Shown here: positions 31,001 to 40,078 of the stretch, piece after piece
How positions within the stretch are numbered: position 1 is the first letter of the stretch
Layout of the letters: every line of letters starts with the position of its first letter
Origin: Leishmania mexicana MHOM/GT/2001/U1103
Lineage: Eukaryota; Euglenozoa; Kinetoplastea; Trypanosomatida; Trypanosomatidae
NCBI RefSeq assembly: GCF_000234665.1
Contig: NC_018312.1
Location: 504,516-568,515, forward strand
DNA: 64,000 nucleotides
Direction of reading: 5' to 3'
The notes under the pieces: generated by a model
The model's input: the letters and a program-made list of their open reading frames with translations, nothing else
Database searches by the model: none
Told to the model about the DNA's origin: nothing
Made by a program: the position numbers and the translations under genes

Positions 31001-31664
31001 GCGCTCTCTGCTCGCCGGTGAAGGGCGGGGTGCTGGTGCTGCCGATGTCGCTGCGGCCATGTATCGCTCGGGAGCCTGACTGCTTTTGATGAGGCATGCG
31101 GAGTGTAGGGAAGCTTCTCTTTGCCGCTGGCACCCGACCATCTGTCGTGTCCACCGTAAGCGTGGCCTCCACGGGCAAAATGGACATCAAGGCAGTTTCT
31201 GACATGTGCACATGCACGCCGTTGTCATCCAAGCCTGTCCTCGCCCCCCGTGAATCCTGCGTCAGCCCTTGCGGGGAGGCGCGACACGGCGGGAGAGGTG
31301 CGTTCACGACATACTCGACGTCACGCGGCACCCTGTGTGGGCGGCGCAAGGGAGGAGCATCACTGTTCGTCCTCAGTGGCAGCGGCGGCTCTGCTTCACG
31401 GAAGGTTGGCAGTGAATATTGTCGCTGCTCCTGTGACGCGGGTGCGCGACTGTGCAAACTGTTGATCGATCTATCCTTTACAGAGATAGATGATCTTATC
31501 GAGGCATCACCAGTGGCCACAGAAGCATTGGGTGTCGGTGAGGGACTCGGTATGCTCATGTTTGTGAGGATAGACGAAGACGTCTGCTCGAGAGGTGTGC
31601 GCCTTGGAGGCAGCAGTGAATAAGGCGTGGGGTTGTGAGCCTCAAACTTCACGTCCGTTATCAT
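28068..31664 (-). CDS. Ser/Thr-rich, largely disordered protein of unknown function
   Basis: The product is 1198 aa. The ATG at 31664 is the first in frame; an upstream TTG at 31787 is not a credible start. The sequence is rich in Ser, Thr, Pro, Arg and Ala with no recognisable catalytic domain. Two Cys/His clusters stand out: one around the middle third (CGSNLLRLIPRSCECAAG) and one near the C-terminus (CHERCHLCDLHRY, about residue 1115-1125), which could bind zinc. A run of ten Thr residues is encoded by near-perfect ACG repeats at about 28873-28902. The last 50 residues (VHLPKVLVVKRPDPRFSIKRLLGL) look ordered and basic. The length of the open frame and the GC3-rich codon use support a real gene. 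I do not recognise it. Confidence 0.8.
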   Translation of the reverse strand: MITDVKFEAHNPTPYSLLPPRRTPLEQTSSSILTNMSIPSPSPTPNASVATGDASIRSSISVKDRSINSLHSRAPASQEQRQYSLPTFREAEPPLPLRTNSDAPPLRRPHRVPRDVEYVVNAPLPPCRASPQGLTQDSRGARTGLDDNGVHVHMSETALMSILPVEATLTVDTTDGRVPAAKRSFPTLRMPHQKQSGSRAIHGRSDIGSTSTPPFTGEQRALDPNITAMQPERATAHATRANAVTGSGTTLQLHSPLTSVPFTSRHSAVTEVLRRSRPAPLAHAGSLQSRALDALGRSALLGSISDTSRIPPTVSSASEGNHLLGLLSPHPPASLRQLHTEGVSRGSDGRLHVRPPCSPSRPLSSLSCVMICDTQHLPQSDSECLSTPSSTCRRSAYSVSTSRNMREMLPIIDPFVGCVEMPSAGVRARPTRPHGRRTRSGIADLLTSFSTPAGTTSSSDSVLEHGVTSMRRCNSVRAWSLTIEPPPTRSSGSASTATMRVAETSPALSTAPSPPPSLSSVTEETEDQAREKRPSRDSQKTCKAPALTTPHSPHGPTAHTLTLKAAISGYGAALSGITEAAAACARRKSMEDHQRKQLRGSRALQHRGRSEVRGASNSVDSVTATPDTDAASSIATTPSFACTTPPQGNTTPAKRSSCRSLCASVISLNNSVMGASPGVVASAAVTTTCQSSPATPAPQGELETDAHHRSSLRSPERQQVAPFLRSASILSMRSSSQERSSRSTAAAGGCSGHGGRGHLGSKLLSFVKVPPLVCGAQGLSFCSLTASGVQAWVEEGAIDAPLDVCVTTVSSLLRRTDSQLRTADSSVCCGSNLLRLIPRSCECAAGVGSVLRPRSSFCCSHLGLSSRAKRSGCSSLQLTPPPPGTPATATHFTNNVSFHRTIFVNSSPRSVVGVSEDDAASVTTTTTTTTTTAAHSITPSKARVLLSPVGQSSAYQDEEESEVQRSMMIGFASAQEATIATRTVSEEMQPSGIGVMGAMLEHPDAPPFAKAAIQRLHMRCPHQLRQTLLHDTHSPPDPLRSGRDDAAAEVPVVVTTTTSIRSCRCMGHSCMTKPQNSSAAAAGADDPRSQEKFSATPLDEQVRTEQSSAPLVPPLCHERCHLCDLHRYSQQQQRTTTVLLESANAIKPLRPNARVPRRLEDASRPVSGGLTATEVHLPKVLVVKRPDPRFSIKRLLGL

Positions 31665-32259
31665 GACACCTGTTCCCTGTGGCTCGAGATGATGGGTGAT
31701 GCGCACCGTGCTGGTGCGACTTTTTATGATGCTGCCGACTAGTAAGCGGAAGAGGAGGGTAGATGCACTTGCTCTTCTGCAAACCAATGCTGCTCTCCGC
31801 CTCCTGCGAATCCATACGCAGTTCTCAGAGAGGCACGCAACGACTCAATGAGAGAAAAAAGTAGGGAGGAGGCTGGGGTGGAGGAACGAAGCAGAAATTA
31901 AAATTATAAATAATCCTGCCGTGTCTTACAACATAAACCTCACCAACGCATATGCATGCGTGTGAGTTTGAGCACGAGTGTGAATGCCGTTACCAATAGA
32001 TGTATACGGGTATACATGCATATGTTATATGTATGAGTGTTTAAGCGATAAAAAAAATGCTCACGAGCGACGGCGAGTGAGAAGGGAGAGGCGGAAAAAA
32101 AAGAAAAGGAAAAAACAGGCGAAACAAAGAAAAGAAAGCAAACACAGGCGCACAATCAATAAAAGGGAGGCGCAGAGAGAAGGCGCATGCAAGGAAGAAA
32201 TGATGATGATGATGTGTGTGTGTGTGTCTGTAAGGAAGCGTCGCAGAACAGAGAGGGAG

Positions 32260-32359
32260 NNNNNNNNNNNNNNNNNNNNNNNNNNNNNNNNNNNNNNNNN
32301 NNNNNNNNNNNNNNNNNNNNNNNNNNNNNNNNNNNNNNNNNNNNNNNNNNNNNNNNNNN
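32260..32359. other. assembly gap (100 N)
   Basis: Exactly 100 Ns in spacer sequence. The flanks (GAGAGGGAG and TTGTTTCTC) do not duplicate each other, so here real sequence may be missing, probably low-complexity repeat. Confidence 0.98.
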
Positions 32360-32619
32360 TTGTTTCTCTTTTGCGTCTCCTCTCTCGCCCTCACCATCAC
32401 CCTCAACACACACGCACAAGACACAGGATACAAGATATTTATGTGTGCCGTTATGTATCTCGCCTTTCTCGTTGACAGGTAACCTCTCTTTCTTTTACCT
32501 TTTCTTTCCTCGGCGTACTGCAAAGTACTAAAAGAAGAGAAAATATGAAGAAGGACCCTCTGACAGGAGTTCAGATAGTAAGACACGTAAACGATATGCT
32601 CATATACGTATGTATATAC

Positions 32620-32641
32620 GCGTGTGTGTGTGTGTGTGTGT
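32620..32641. repeat. (GT)n microsatellite
   Basis: An uninterrupted run of GT dinucleotides preceded by a TATA/CG-rich alternating stretch. Confidence 0.9.
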
Positions 32642-34823
32642 ATGAGTGTGTATGCTTGTGAGAGAATCACGAAAGAAGGGGGAGGGAGGGAGGGATGGGG
32701 AGCGAAACGGAACGCAACGAAAAAAAAAACTGCGATGACAAGAAGAATGCAGGAAGGAATGGAGAGCCCACCACCACCACAAAGGAATTGAAGACAGATG
32801 AGCTGGTCAACAAAGAAAAGGAGGGGCGATGGCCATCCGTCTCTTTTGCTTGCCTGTCTGCGTGAGAGAGCCGGCACGCGTGTGTAGCCGTCGTCGTCGT
32901 AACCGACCCGTGAGGGGGGAGGGGGAGAAGTGAAGGGCGTGTATGGGTTGGAGAAGAAAGATGAACAAACCACCTAACCAAAAAACACGCGCGCGCCCTC
33001 ACATGTCAAGAGATGAGCACTAATATAAAACAAATCGATGTGTGCGTGATAGGAAGCAAGCGCGGATAAAAAAAAAAACAAAGAAAAAGAATGAGGAACC
33101 GGAAGGGGTGAGGGGAAAAAAAATCGTGTATACTTCCCCTCTCCGTTTGAAGCGCTTATGCGCGTGTATGTGCGTTTCAGGGGATGCGGGCGTCGGCGTA
33201 TGTGGCGACAGAAAGAGAGAGAGGGAGGATTGGGGAGGAATCAGAACCAGCTACAGTGAGAAGAAAGGATGGGTAATATGTGACGGCGGAAGAGGAAGAT
33301 GGATTGTGTTTGTTAAATGCACTTTCCTTGTTGCCAACAACGGACGTTTACACGCACACGCACACACACACGAGGACTTGGTGTCAAACCACAATGATGG
33401 TGAGTGAGAAGGAGAGGGAAAGGGGGAAGGATGCTCTGAAGTCGGTGACACCTCTCTCTGGCAGTGCTGGTCGGCACGTTGGGCAGGTGAGCGTCTACTT
33501 TGGTGCTCACCTTTCCACTTGCTCCGAGTCCGCTCTGCCTCGGAAATCAGGGAAAAAAATAATGCAAAATGCTCAGGCAGACCACCTCCTCCCCTGGCGG
33601 GTGCTCCGCTTACGTGGTGGATATTCGTTCTGTTATTCTGCTCGAGTGATGCCAGCTGCCCCTCTTTCTGATGTCTTTATACAGACGCTCGATGATGAGG
33701 CAGGCTACGGCAGGGGTGCGGACGAACACGTGAATGCGGATGACTTCCCTTGTCGCTCACTGCACGAGTTTGTATGTTGATGGGTGCATGTGAAGGTGAG
33801 CATCAGCCAGTACGTGAAGGACGGTATGAAGAAAATTTCCCAGTGAAGCAGTCGACAGCGAGGAAGAGAGAAAAGGGGAAAAGAAAGGAAGAGACTGAAG
33901 AGAGAAGCAGAGAGGCGAAAGCACACACAAAAAATGCCTGTGGCTTATGCTGTGCGTACTCAGCTAAGCTGCATGTGCACCGGCATGCGACTGCGAGTGT
34001 GTGTCCAGCCACCACCCACCGCCAAAAAGTAAAGGTGCCACAGCGACGTCTATTTAGTGCGTCTGCGTGTCATCTCGAGCGTTCCCCACTCCCTCGCCTT
34101 TATCCCATTCCCAACAGGCGGCCCCCATCCTGCCGAACGTCGTTTAGGTTGTGTGTGATACTCATAGACCGATGCAGCGGTACTGAAGGCTGGGATAAGG
34201 TCGACAAAGCAAGAGAGAGAGACGCTCTAGCAGTACTGCGCTGTAACAGCGACACTCCCTCGCTGCTGCAAGGTCTCATGCATCTTGTCAGAGGTAAAAG
34301 AACAAAAACAGAAGACCACACACGCTGCAATGACGAAGGCCCACTGCGAGACTATAAACTAAGTACTCCAACCTCTGTCTTGCGTGTGCCTTCGACATGA
34401 ATTGCTGGCCTCGCTGACCTCACGCTTGCAAGCCTACACCTGTTCTCCTCTGTCTTCCTTTTCTTTTCGTGTTAGTCGAAGGTGTGGCCGACACACATAC
34501 ACCCACAAGCAAGCACACATTGCGACGCAGGATATGCGTGAGAGACAGAGAGACGGGCAACCCCATCACCACCGTAGCACGGGAAAAGACGACAATGATG
34601 GCGTCGTGCTGAAGGTGATCCCGACCACTAACGCCCCGCATGCCGTTACACTTTACACGTTAGAGTTTTACTTGGTGCTCTCTAACAAAAATGCACCACA
34701 CCACGCCTGAGAGAAGCGCAGAGGCAGCGTCGCGTAACAGCGCTGTGCAAATGGTCCCACCCCGATACAGCATGACACAGCTGCGTTCACACGACTCCAC
34801 TACTCGCCACGCACGTGTTTGTC

Positions 34824-35774
34824 TCACGTAACCGACACGTTGCCGTCGCTGCCAATCTTCAAGGCACCTGATTCGGCCGCTGTCTCCACCGCGTGGCGCA
34901 CCGACTTGGCAATTCGCTTAGCGTACCGCTTCACGAGCTCTTTCGCAACATCCTTGGTGCGCATAGAAGGGACATCGCTGTTGCGCAGGACGTCCGCGAC
35001 GATGTCAGCCACCTCTTCGCTTGTGCCTAACAGGAAGGATGGCACCATGCAGTCCCTTGACATTGTGGAGCGCGGCAGGAACAGTGGCGTATCCTTCTTG
35101 CCGGGATGTGTCACCTTGCATTCTCCCTCGTCCTTCACCTCCTTGAGCCGACCGTGTGGCACCGACGCGGCAGGCGATGCGGTGTCCTTCTTCGCTCCAG
35201 GCTTCCCGTTTGTAGGCGAGCGCTCCGTCAGAACAGGCGCAGCCGCCGGCAGAGTTGATGACGGCGTCGAAGCGGCTGAGCAAACTGTTTTTGCCTTCTT
35301 GAGCGCAGGTGCCACCGGCGTCGTGGCGACACTCTTTTCCATCGCCTCGTCGTCGGAAGAGGAGAGGCTCACGCCAGGACGCGGGTGCTTGCGGTGCGCG
35401 GTTGCGCTTGGCTTTTGGTGTCCGTTGGATCCGCCTGCACCCTTACCGCTGCCCTTGGTCACCCAGTCACCGTCGCTGCTGTCATCAGAGGAGCTGAGAT
35501 CGTTCATTGGTGCACGCGGCGGGCGCGCGATACCGCTGCGTGGCGCTTCCGCCGACTTGGGGCCCTTGTTGCCGTTCCTGAGCTTTTCCTTCCACTTTCC
35601 TTGGTACTTCTCCTCTTCCGTCACGCAGGACGTGTGCCCCTTGACGGTGCCTAAGTCAAACATCTGCATGCAATCGACGCAGGTGAAGGTATCGGAACCG
35701 CAGGTGTTTGCATGACTCTGCACCTTCGGCTTCTTCACCACATCCTGGCAGTAGTTGCACGTAAACGACACCAT
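34824..35774 (-). CDS. LYAR: LYAR-type C2HC zinc-finger protein (nucleolar, ribosome biogenesis)
   Basis: The product is 316 aa. It starts MVSFTCNYC, matching the invariant start of the LYAR family (M-V-x-F-x-C-x2-C). Nine extra codons upstream in the frame begin with GTG and are not used. Two zinc-binding clusters fit the family: C6, C9, H21, C25 and C32, C35, H47, C50, followed by the EEKYQGKW motif (55-61) seen after the fingers in LYAR proteins. The middle (about 75-230) is disordered with acidic Ser/Asp tracts and Lys-rich patches, as expected for a nucleolar protein. The C-terminal 75 residues form a predicted helical, winged-helix-like tail (DIVADVLRNSDVPSMRTKDVAKELVKRYAK). Human LYAR acts in pre-rRNA processing; that role is inferred here by family. 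Confidence 0.88.
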   Translation of the reverse strand: MVSFTCNYCQDVVKKPKVQSHANTCGSDTFTCVDCMQMFDLGTVKGHTSCVTEEEKYQGKWKEKLRNGNKGPKSAEAPRSGIARPPRAPMNDLSSSDDSSDGDWVTKGSGKGAGGSNGHQKPSATAHRKHPRPGVSLSSSDDEAMEKSVATTPVAPALKKAKTVCSAASTPSSTLPAAAPVLTERSPTNGKPGAKKDTASPAASVPHGRLKEVKDEGECKVTHPGKKDTPLFLPRSTMSRDCMVPSFLLGTSEEVADIVADVLRNSDVPSMRTKDVAKELVKRYAKRIAKSVRHAVETAAESGALKIGSDGNVSVT

Positions 35775-35832
35775 AACTACCGCAAACACACACACACACA
35801 CAACGTCTACTGCCCCGTGTTAGTGTGTATGT

Positions 35833-35880
35833 CTGGGGAAGATGATCGACCGATAACGACGGGAGGGAGAGGGGTGGGTG
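35833..35880 (-). promoter_or_regulatory. predicted SL trans-splice acceptor for LYAR-type gene
   Basis: A pyrimidine tract on the transcribed strand (complement of about 35848-35880) is followed by the first AG at 35834-35833. This leaves a 58-nt 5' UTR before the ATG at 35774. A closer AG at 35778-35777 is possible but would leave only three bases. Confidence 0.45.
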
Positions 35881-37709
35881 GTGCCTCACGTGTGTCTGAG
35901 TGGGCGTCTGTGTGTGTGTAGAGGAATAGGTTCGTCTGACTTTTGCTGCTGTTTGTCCTTTACACAAGGACCCCGTCCAGAGCAGCGAGTATATCGACAA
36001 AACGTAAAAAAGAAAGATGAGAGAAAGGGAGGGTGTGAAGTTCAGAGAGCGAATGTGAGCACGGCGTGTCTTCCACTCGATGGAGAAGACAGACATCCAC
36101 AATGTCGAGGCGAGGGAGGGGAGAGGCATGCCCTACACGCCTGGAGAAGGGTGACCGTATGTTCGTCAAGCACCGCGTCAAGAACTGCCCAGTGGAACAC
36201 CAGATCGTTACAGAGCGGTAGCATAGAGCGTGTAGGGCAACGCGCAGGAAGACATGAAGAGAAGTGAGGTGGCCACACACCATAGTGCTCACATATCCGT
36301 CTCTCGGTCACTATATACAGCCGAATAGACCGAAGTGCCCCCGCCCCCCTCACTCCCTTCCTTCTCTCGCGGCGCGCCTACACAGGAAGACAGCAGTTGC
36401 ATCCCTCTCCCTCCCTCTCTGTCCCGAAGCAACGTCATCGCTCCCGGCACCCGCAAACCTGCACGCCCTCGCAAGTGGCTTCTCGTTGCGCCTTTCTTTG
36501 TTTCGAATAAGAGAGCCACACACCACACACACCTCTCCCTTCCAGACACACACAGAGACACAAACCGCTTATGTTTATGATGGTGTTTTTGTTTGTTTCT
36601 TTCCGATCCGTGTGCCACCTTGGGCTATTCCATCCTTTTTCTGTGCCTGAGTTATCAGTGCCTGCGCGTTTTCCGTCGTCGTCTCATCCGGGGAGAAACG
36701 CCAAGAACAAAAAAGAAGAAAAAGGGACAAGAGGAAGCAACACATTGCCTTGACGACCACGCGCTACGACATGGGCAACTTCCTCTGTGACGGCGGTGTT
36801 GCACTCCGCTCGCTCTCGCTCTTGTTCGCGTAGGCTCCGTTTGCACCCTTGAACGAAAAACGACACAGAAAAAAAAAGAAACGCAATGCATCCAAATAGC
36901 GAAGATGGACACAGTCCAACAAAGTCAAGCAACAATACCCGAAAGAAAAAAATCACCAGTCCAGCTAACAGTACGCCAGCACACCACACACACACACACA
37001 GAGAGACATATACATAGATGCCGTACACCCCCACAACGCCAAAACCAAAACGTGAAGCACAAAGCACGCTGCGGACTGCCAGCATGTAAAGTTCGTACGG
37101 GAAAAAAATGAAACAGCGAAGGAGAAAAACAACATTGCGGAAAGAATAAACGAACGAATTAAAAGTGGTGGTGGGGGAGGAAGGGGAAAGGGAAAGGGGG
37201 AAGGAGGCGGCCCACAGAAGAAGAAAAACATCAACGCGCGCTTGTATATGCACGCTTTGTTTCTGTTGCGTGTTTAGTTGTGTGCACGTTTCTCCGTTGT
37301 TGTTCGTGCTTCTCTCTGTCTTCATATATATCTGTCCGTGTCTCTGTGTCTGTGTGTTATGAGTGCGCATAGACGTGGGATTTGATCATCAGCAGTTGCG
37401 CGAGTGCGCGCACACACACAACACACAAGCACGAATCAACGCACAAAGCGATATTAAGGACACGCCACACATGGCACAGAACAAACGTTGCTAACGAGGC
37501 ACACGAGAGCATGCATACACGCCACACATAAATACATAAATTGGCATCGACACACAGGCCCGCAAGCCTTCAGCGAGAGTGAGAGGGACAACCCCATCGG
37601 GAAAAGGAGACGCATAACTGAAAAAAAAAAAGCACAAAAACACGGGACGAAAAAAGGGGCGAGGAACAATGACAAGATGAGAAGACCAACCGACAATCCC
37701 CCTCGCCAA

Positions 37710-37735
37710 ACACACACACACACACACACACACAC
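37710..37735. repeat. (CA)n microsatellite
   Basis: A CA dinucleotide run of about 13 copies that grades into imperfect GACA repeats up to 37767. Confidence 0.85.
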
Positions 37736-39986
37736 AGAGAGACACACAGACACAGACAGACAGACAACGTAGCCTAGAGCATACAGATGGAGAAGACAGA
37801 GTTCGAAGGAGCGACCAACACACACATACACTCTAAGTGCATATATATATATATAAGTCAAAGCAGAAGAAATGGACGTGAAAGGGAGTTGGGGAAAAAA
37901 AGACGGAAAGAAAAAAGGGGTGGGGAGGCGTTTCAAAAGACCAAAGAATAACCAGACTCCACCTTTGTTTGGGCTTCATGTCTTTTTTTTTCTTTTTCAT
38001 GCAGAACGAAGTTTTCCTCGTCGTTGTCGTTGTCATTTTTTTTATTGGTGCGTGCGTGTGTGTGTTGGGGGGAGGGGAGGGGAGGGAAGGGAATGGCAGA
38101 GCCTTTTTCACATATCGTTTGTTTTTTTAGCGTGTTTTTCCTCGTGTGTGTGCTGTTGCTGTTGCTGTTGTTGCCCAAAAGTAAGTTCTCCAAGAAAGCA
38201 AGTAGGAACAACAAAAATGTGACGCACCGGTGACCACGACAAAACAAAGATCTGAAAATGGCGGGGGGGGGGGTATATATAAAAAAAACTCATGATTACA
38301 TAGCAACAGGAAAAGATACAAGAATAGGAGAGAAGAAGAGAGGGAGGCGCCGGCGGCACAAGAGAAAGAGAAGAGGCAATACAGCACAAACCACTCCACG
38401 AGTGCGGCGATGCAAGGGAAGGAGAGGCGGAGAGAGAGCAAGTGACTATGCTCCTTTTGCTCCCATTCGTGTTGGTTTGTATTTTCTCCTCCATCTCTTC
38501 GCTTATTGATGCAGGGAAAGGAATGAGAACGGGTGACGCCGTGTGCGTCTGCGTATATGCGTGTGTGCTCGCGCTTTTTTTTCTTCACGTATGCCACCAG
38601 CCTTGCCTCTCGCTGGCGTTCTCCTGCCTCCGCCCACCCCGCACCCCTTCCCCCCTCCGGTTTTCGCTCAGTAGTTTTCCTCTAGCTCATCCCGTTGAAG
38701 AACACCAGAGACGGTGTGCCTGTGTACGTGTGCGTGTGTGTGTGTGTGGGCTGTGACTGCCTTCAACTGTAGAGTCAAGAAGGAAAGCAGCCGCGGCGGA
38801 GGAGGCAAAACGAGAGACGAACAAAGAACGAAGCTACCGCACACGAGGAACGGGCAGAAGAGGCGAACGCTTGTGTGCGCGTGTGTGTTTGGGGAGAGAT
38901 TCAAAAGTGCCGCCACGCATGGCACACGTATGCAGACATATATATGTATATATGTATATACAAAGGGAGATGGAGAAGAACACACACCCACACACACACA
39001 TCACCAACATCACCGCACTCATCGCTTCCATGGATCAGCTAAGCGTACATAAGAAAACAGCAAAAAAGCAAAGAACCTACACACCGTGTACGCGGAGCCA
39101 AAGTCCCCAGAAAAGGCTAAAAAAAGAGCGGAGGAGTACTTCGGACACAGACCACCGTCATGAGCAACAGCAAACAAAGAAGGAAGTGAGGAAGGGTGCA
39201 ACAACAGCAACCAGAAAAAAAGGAAGGTGCGGGTACGCAAGGCGCGCACATGAAAGAGGCATTCAAACACATACACACATATACACACACACAGGAGCAA
39301 AAAAAAAAACGTGACGGGGCATCATCTGAAAGGGGTAAACTAGAGTGAGAGGGTGAGAGAGTGGGAGGGCAAAACGGAAGCGCTTGGTGAAAAGCGAGAG
39401 GGAGAGCAAGGAAAAATACAAGTCGGAAAAACTTGGAAAGTCGCACAAGTCGAGTGGCCAAAGGGCGTGTGAAGCACCGCGAACTTAGAGCACACAGACA
39501 CACCACAAAAACAACAACAACGCGACGGTAGTGGCTCAGTGGCGATGCGGGAGGAGACTTGTATATGTGCACGAACGGAGAGTGCACGCATGAGCAAAAG
39601 ACGAAAAAAAAAATGCCAGGTGACATTCTCTTTCTCCTGGAGTCGTCCGCACCCCTTCTCCGCAGACATCGTTGCCGCTGATCTCTAGGGTAAGGCTGCG
39701 GACCCGGACAGAACAGTTCCACTGCATAGACGCACAGAAGAAAAAAAAACGTTTGGCGTCCACTCAGCCATGTTCACATTTGATTTGCCTCCATCGTCCT
39801 CGCTAGGCCGCTGTTCCGGTCTGCTAAAAAAAAACGTTTCGTCGGTTCCGTTTTCTTACCTTTCAGCTATCCCGTGGACAGAGAAAAGGGATGAGAAGGG
39901 TGGAGACGTTCAACGTGGTCCAAGGGCACGCAGTGGCAAAAGAAGCAACAAAGATGGGAGAGCAAAGGTCAGCATACCTGCGAGTG

Positions 39987-40078
39987 AAAAAAAAGAAAGG
40001 AAGAGCACGCCGGAACCGAGATGGGACTCAAACCTACAGCATGCCAGCCGCAGTTACCACACATCTCCCTCTCCGCTC
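39987..40078 (-). other. tRNA-like T-arm / B-box remnant with downstream T-run
   Basis: On the - strand, GGTTTGAGTCC at 40034-40024 matches the tRNA B-box consensus (GGTTCGANTCC) with one mismatch. An acceptor-like 3' strand follows, and eight Ts lie at 39994-39987, the form of a polymerase III terminator. An approximate 5' acceptor partner (AGCGGAG) occurs about 70 nt upstream. The stretch between is about 8 nt too short for a canonical tRNA and the D-arm does not pair, so this is at best a degenerate tRNA or tRNA-derived element. Confidence 0.3.

Larger units (their letters stand above)
31665..34823. other. intergenic region with assembly gap
   Basis: About 3.2 kb without a credible gene. 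A pyrimidine tract on the transcribed strand (complement of about 31850-31870), followed by an AG at 31845-31844, may be the acceptor for the upstream-starting gene at 31664. The region also holds a 100-N gap and a GT microsatellite near 32620. A more complex, non-repetitive island lies at about 33430-33790 and contains a perfect 8-bp hairpin stem. Confidence 0.5.

Noticed and set aside
28885..31623. Several + strand open frames of 100-215 codons opposite the Ser/Thr-rich gene
   Set aside because: Shadow frames on the wrong strand for this transcription unit, without any domain.
33280..33780. 166-codon + strand open frame near the hairpin island
   Set aside because: It runs against the direction of transcription here and mixes microsatellite-coded residues with unrelated sequence.
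37681..37767. CA-rich array that superficially resembles regularly spaced repeats
   Set aside because: It is a simple dinucleotide/GACA microsatellite with no spacers; CRISPR arrays are not expected in a eukaryotic nuclear chromosome.
39987..40078. Complete tRNA gene
   Set aside because: The T-arm and terminator look right, but the D-arm does not pair and the body is about 8 nt short. Kept only as a tRNA-like remnant.
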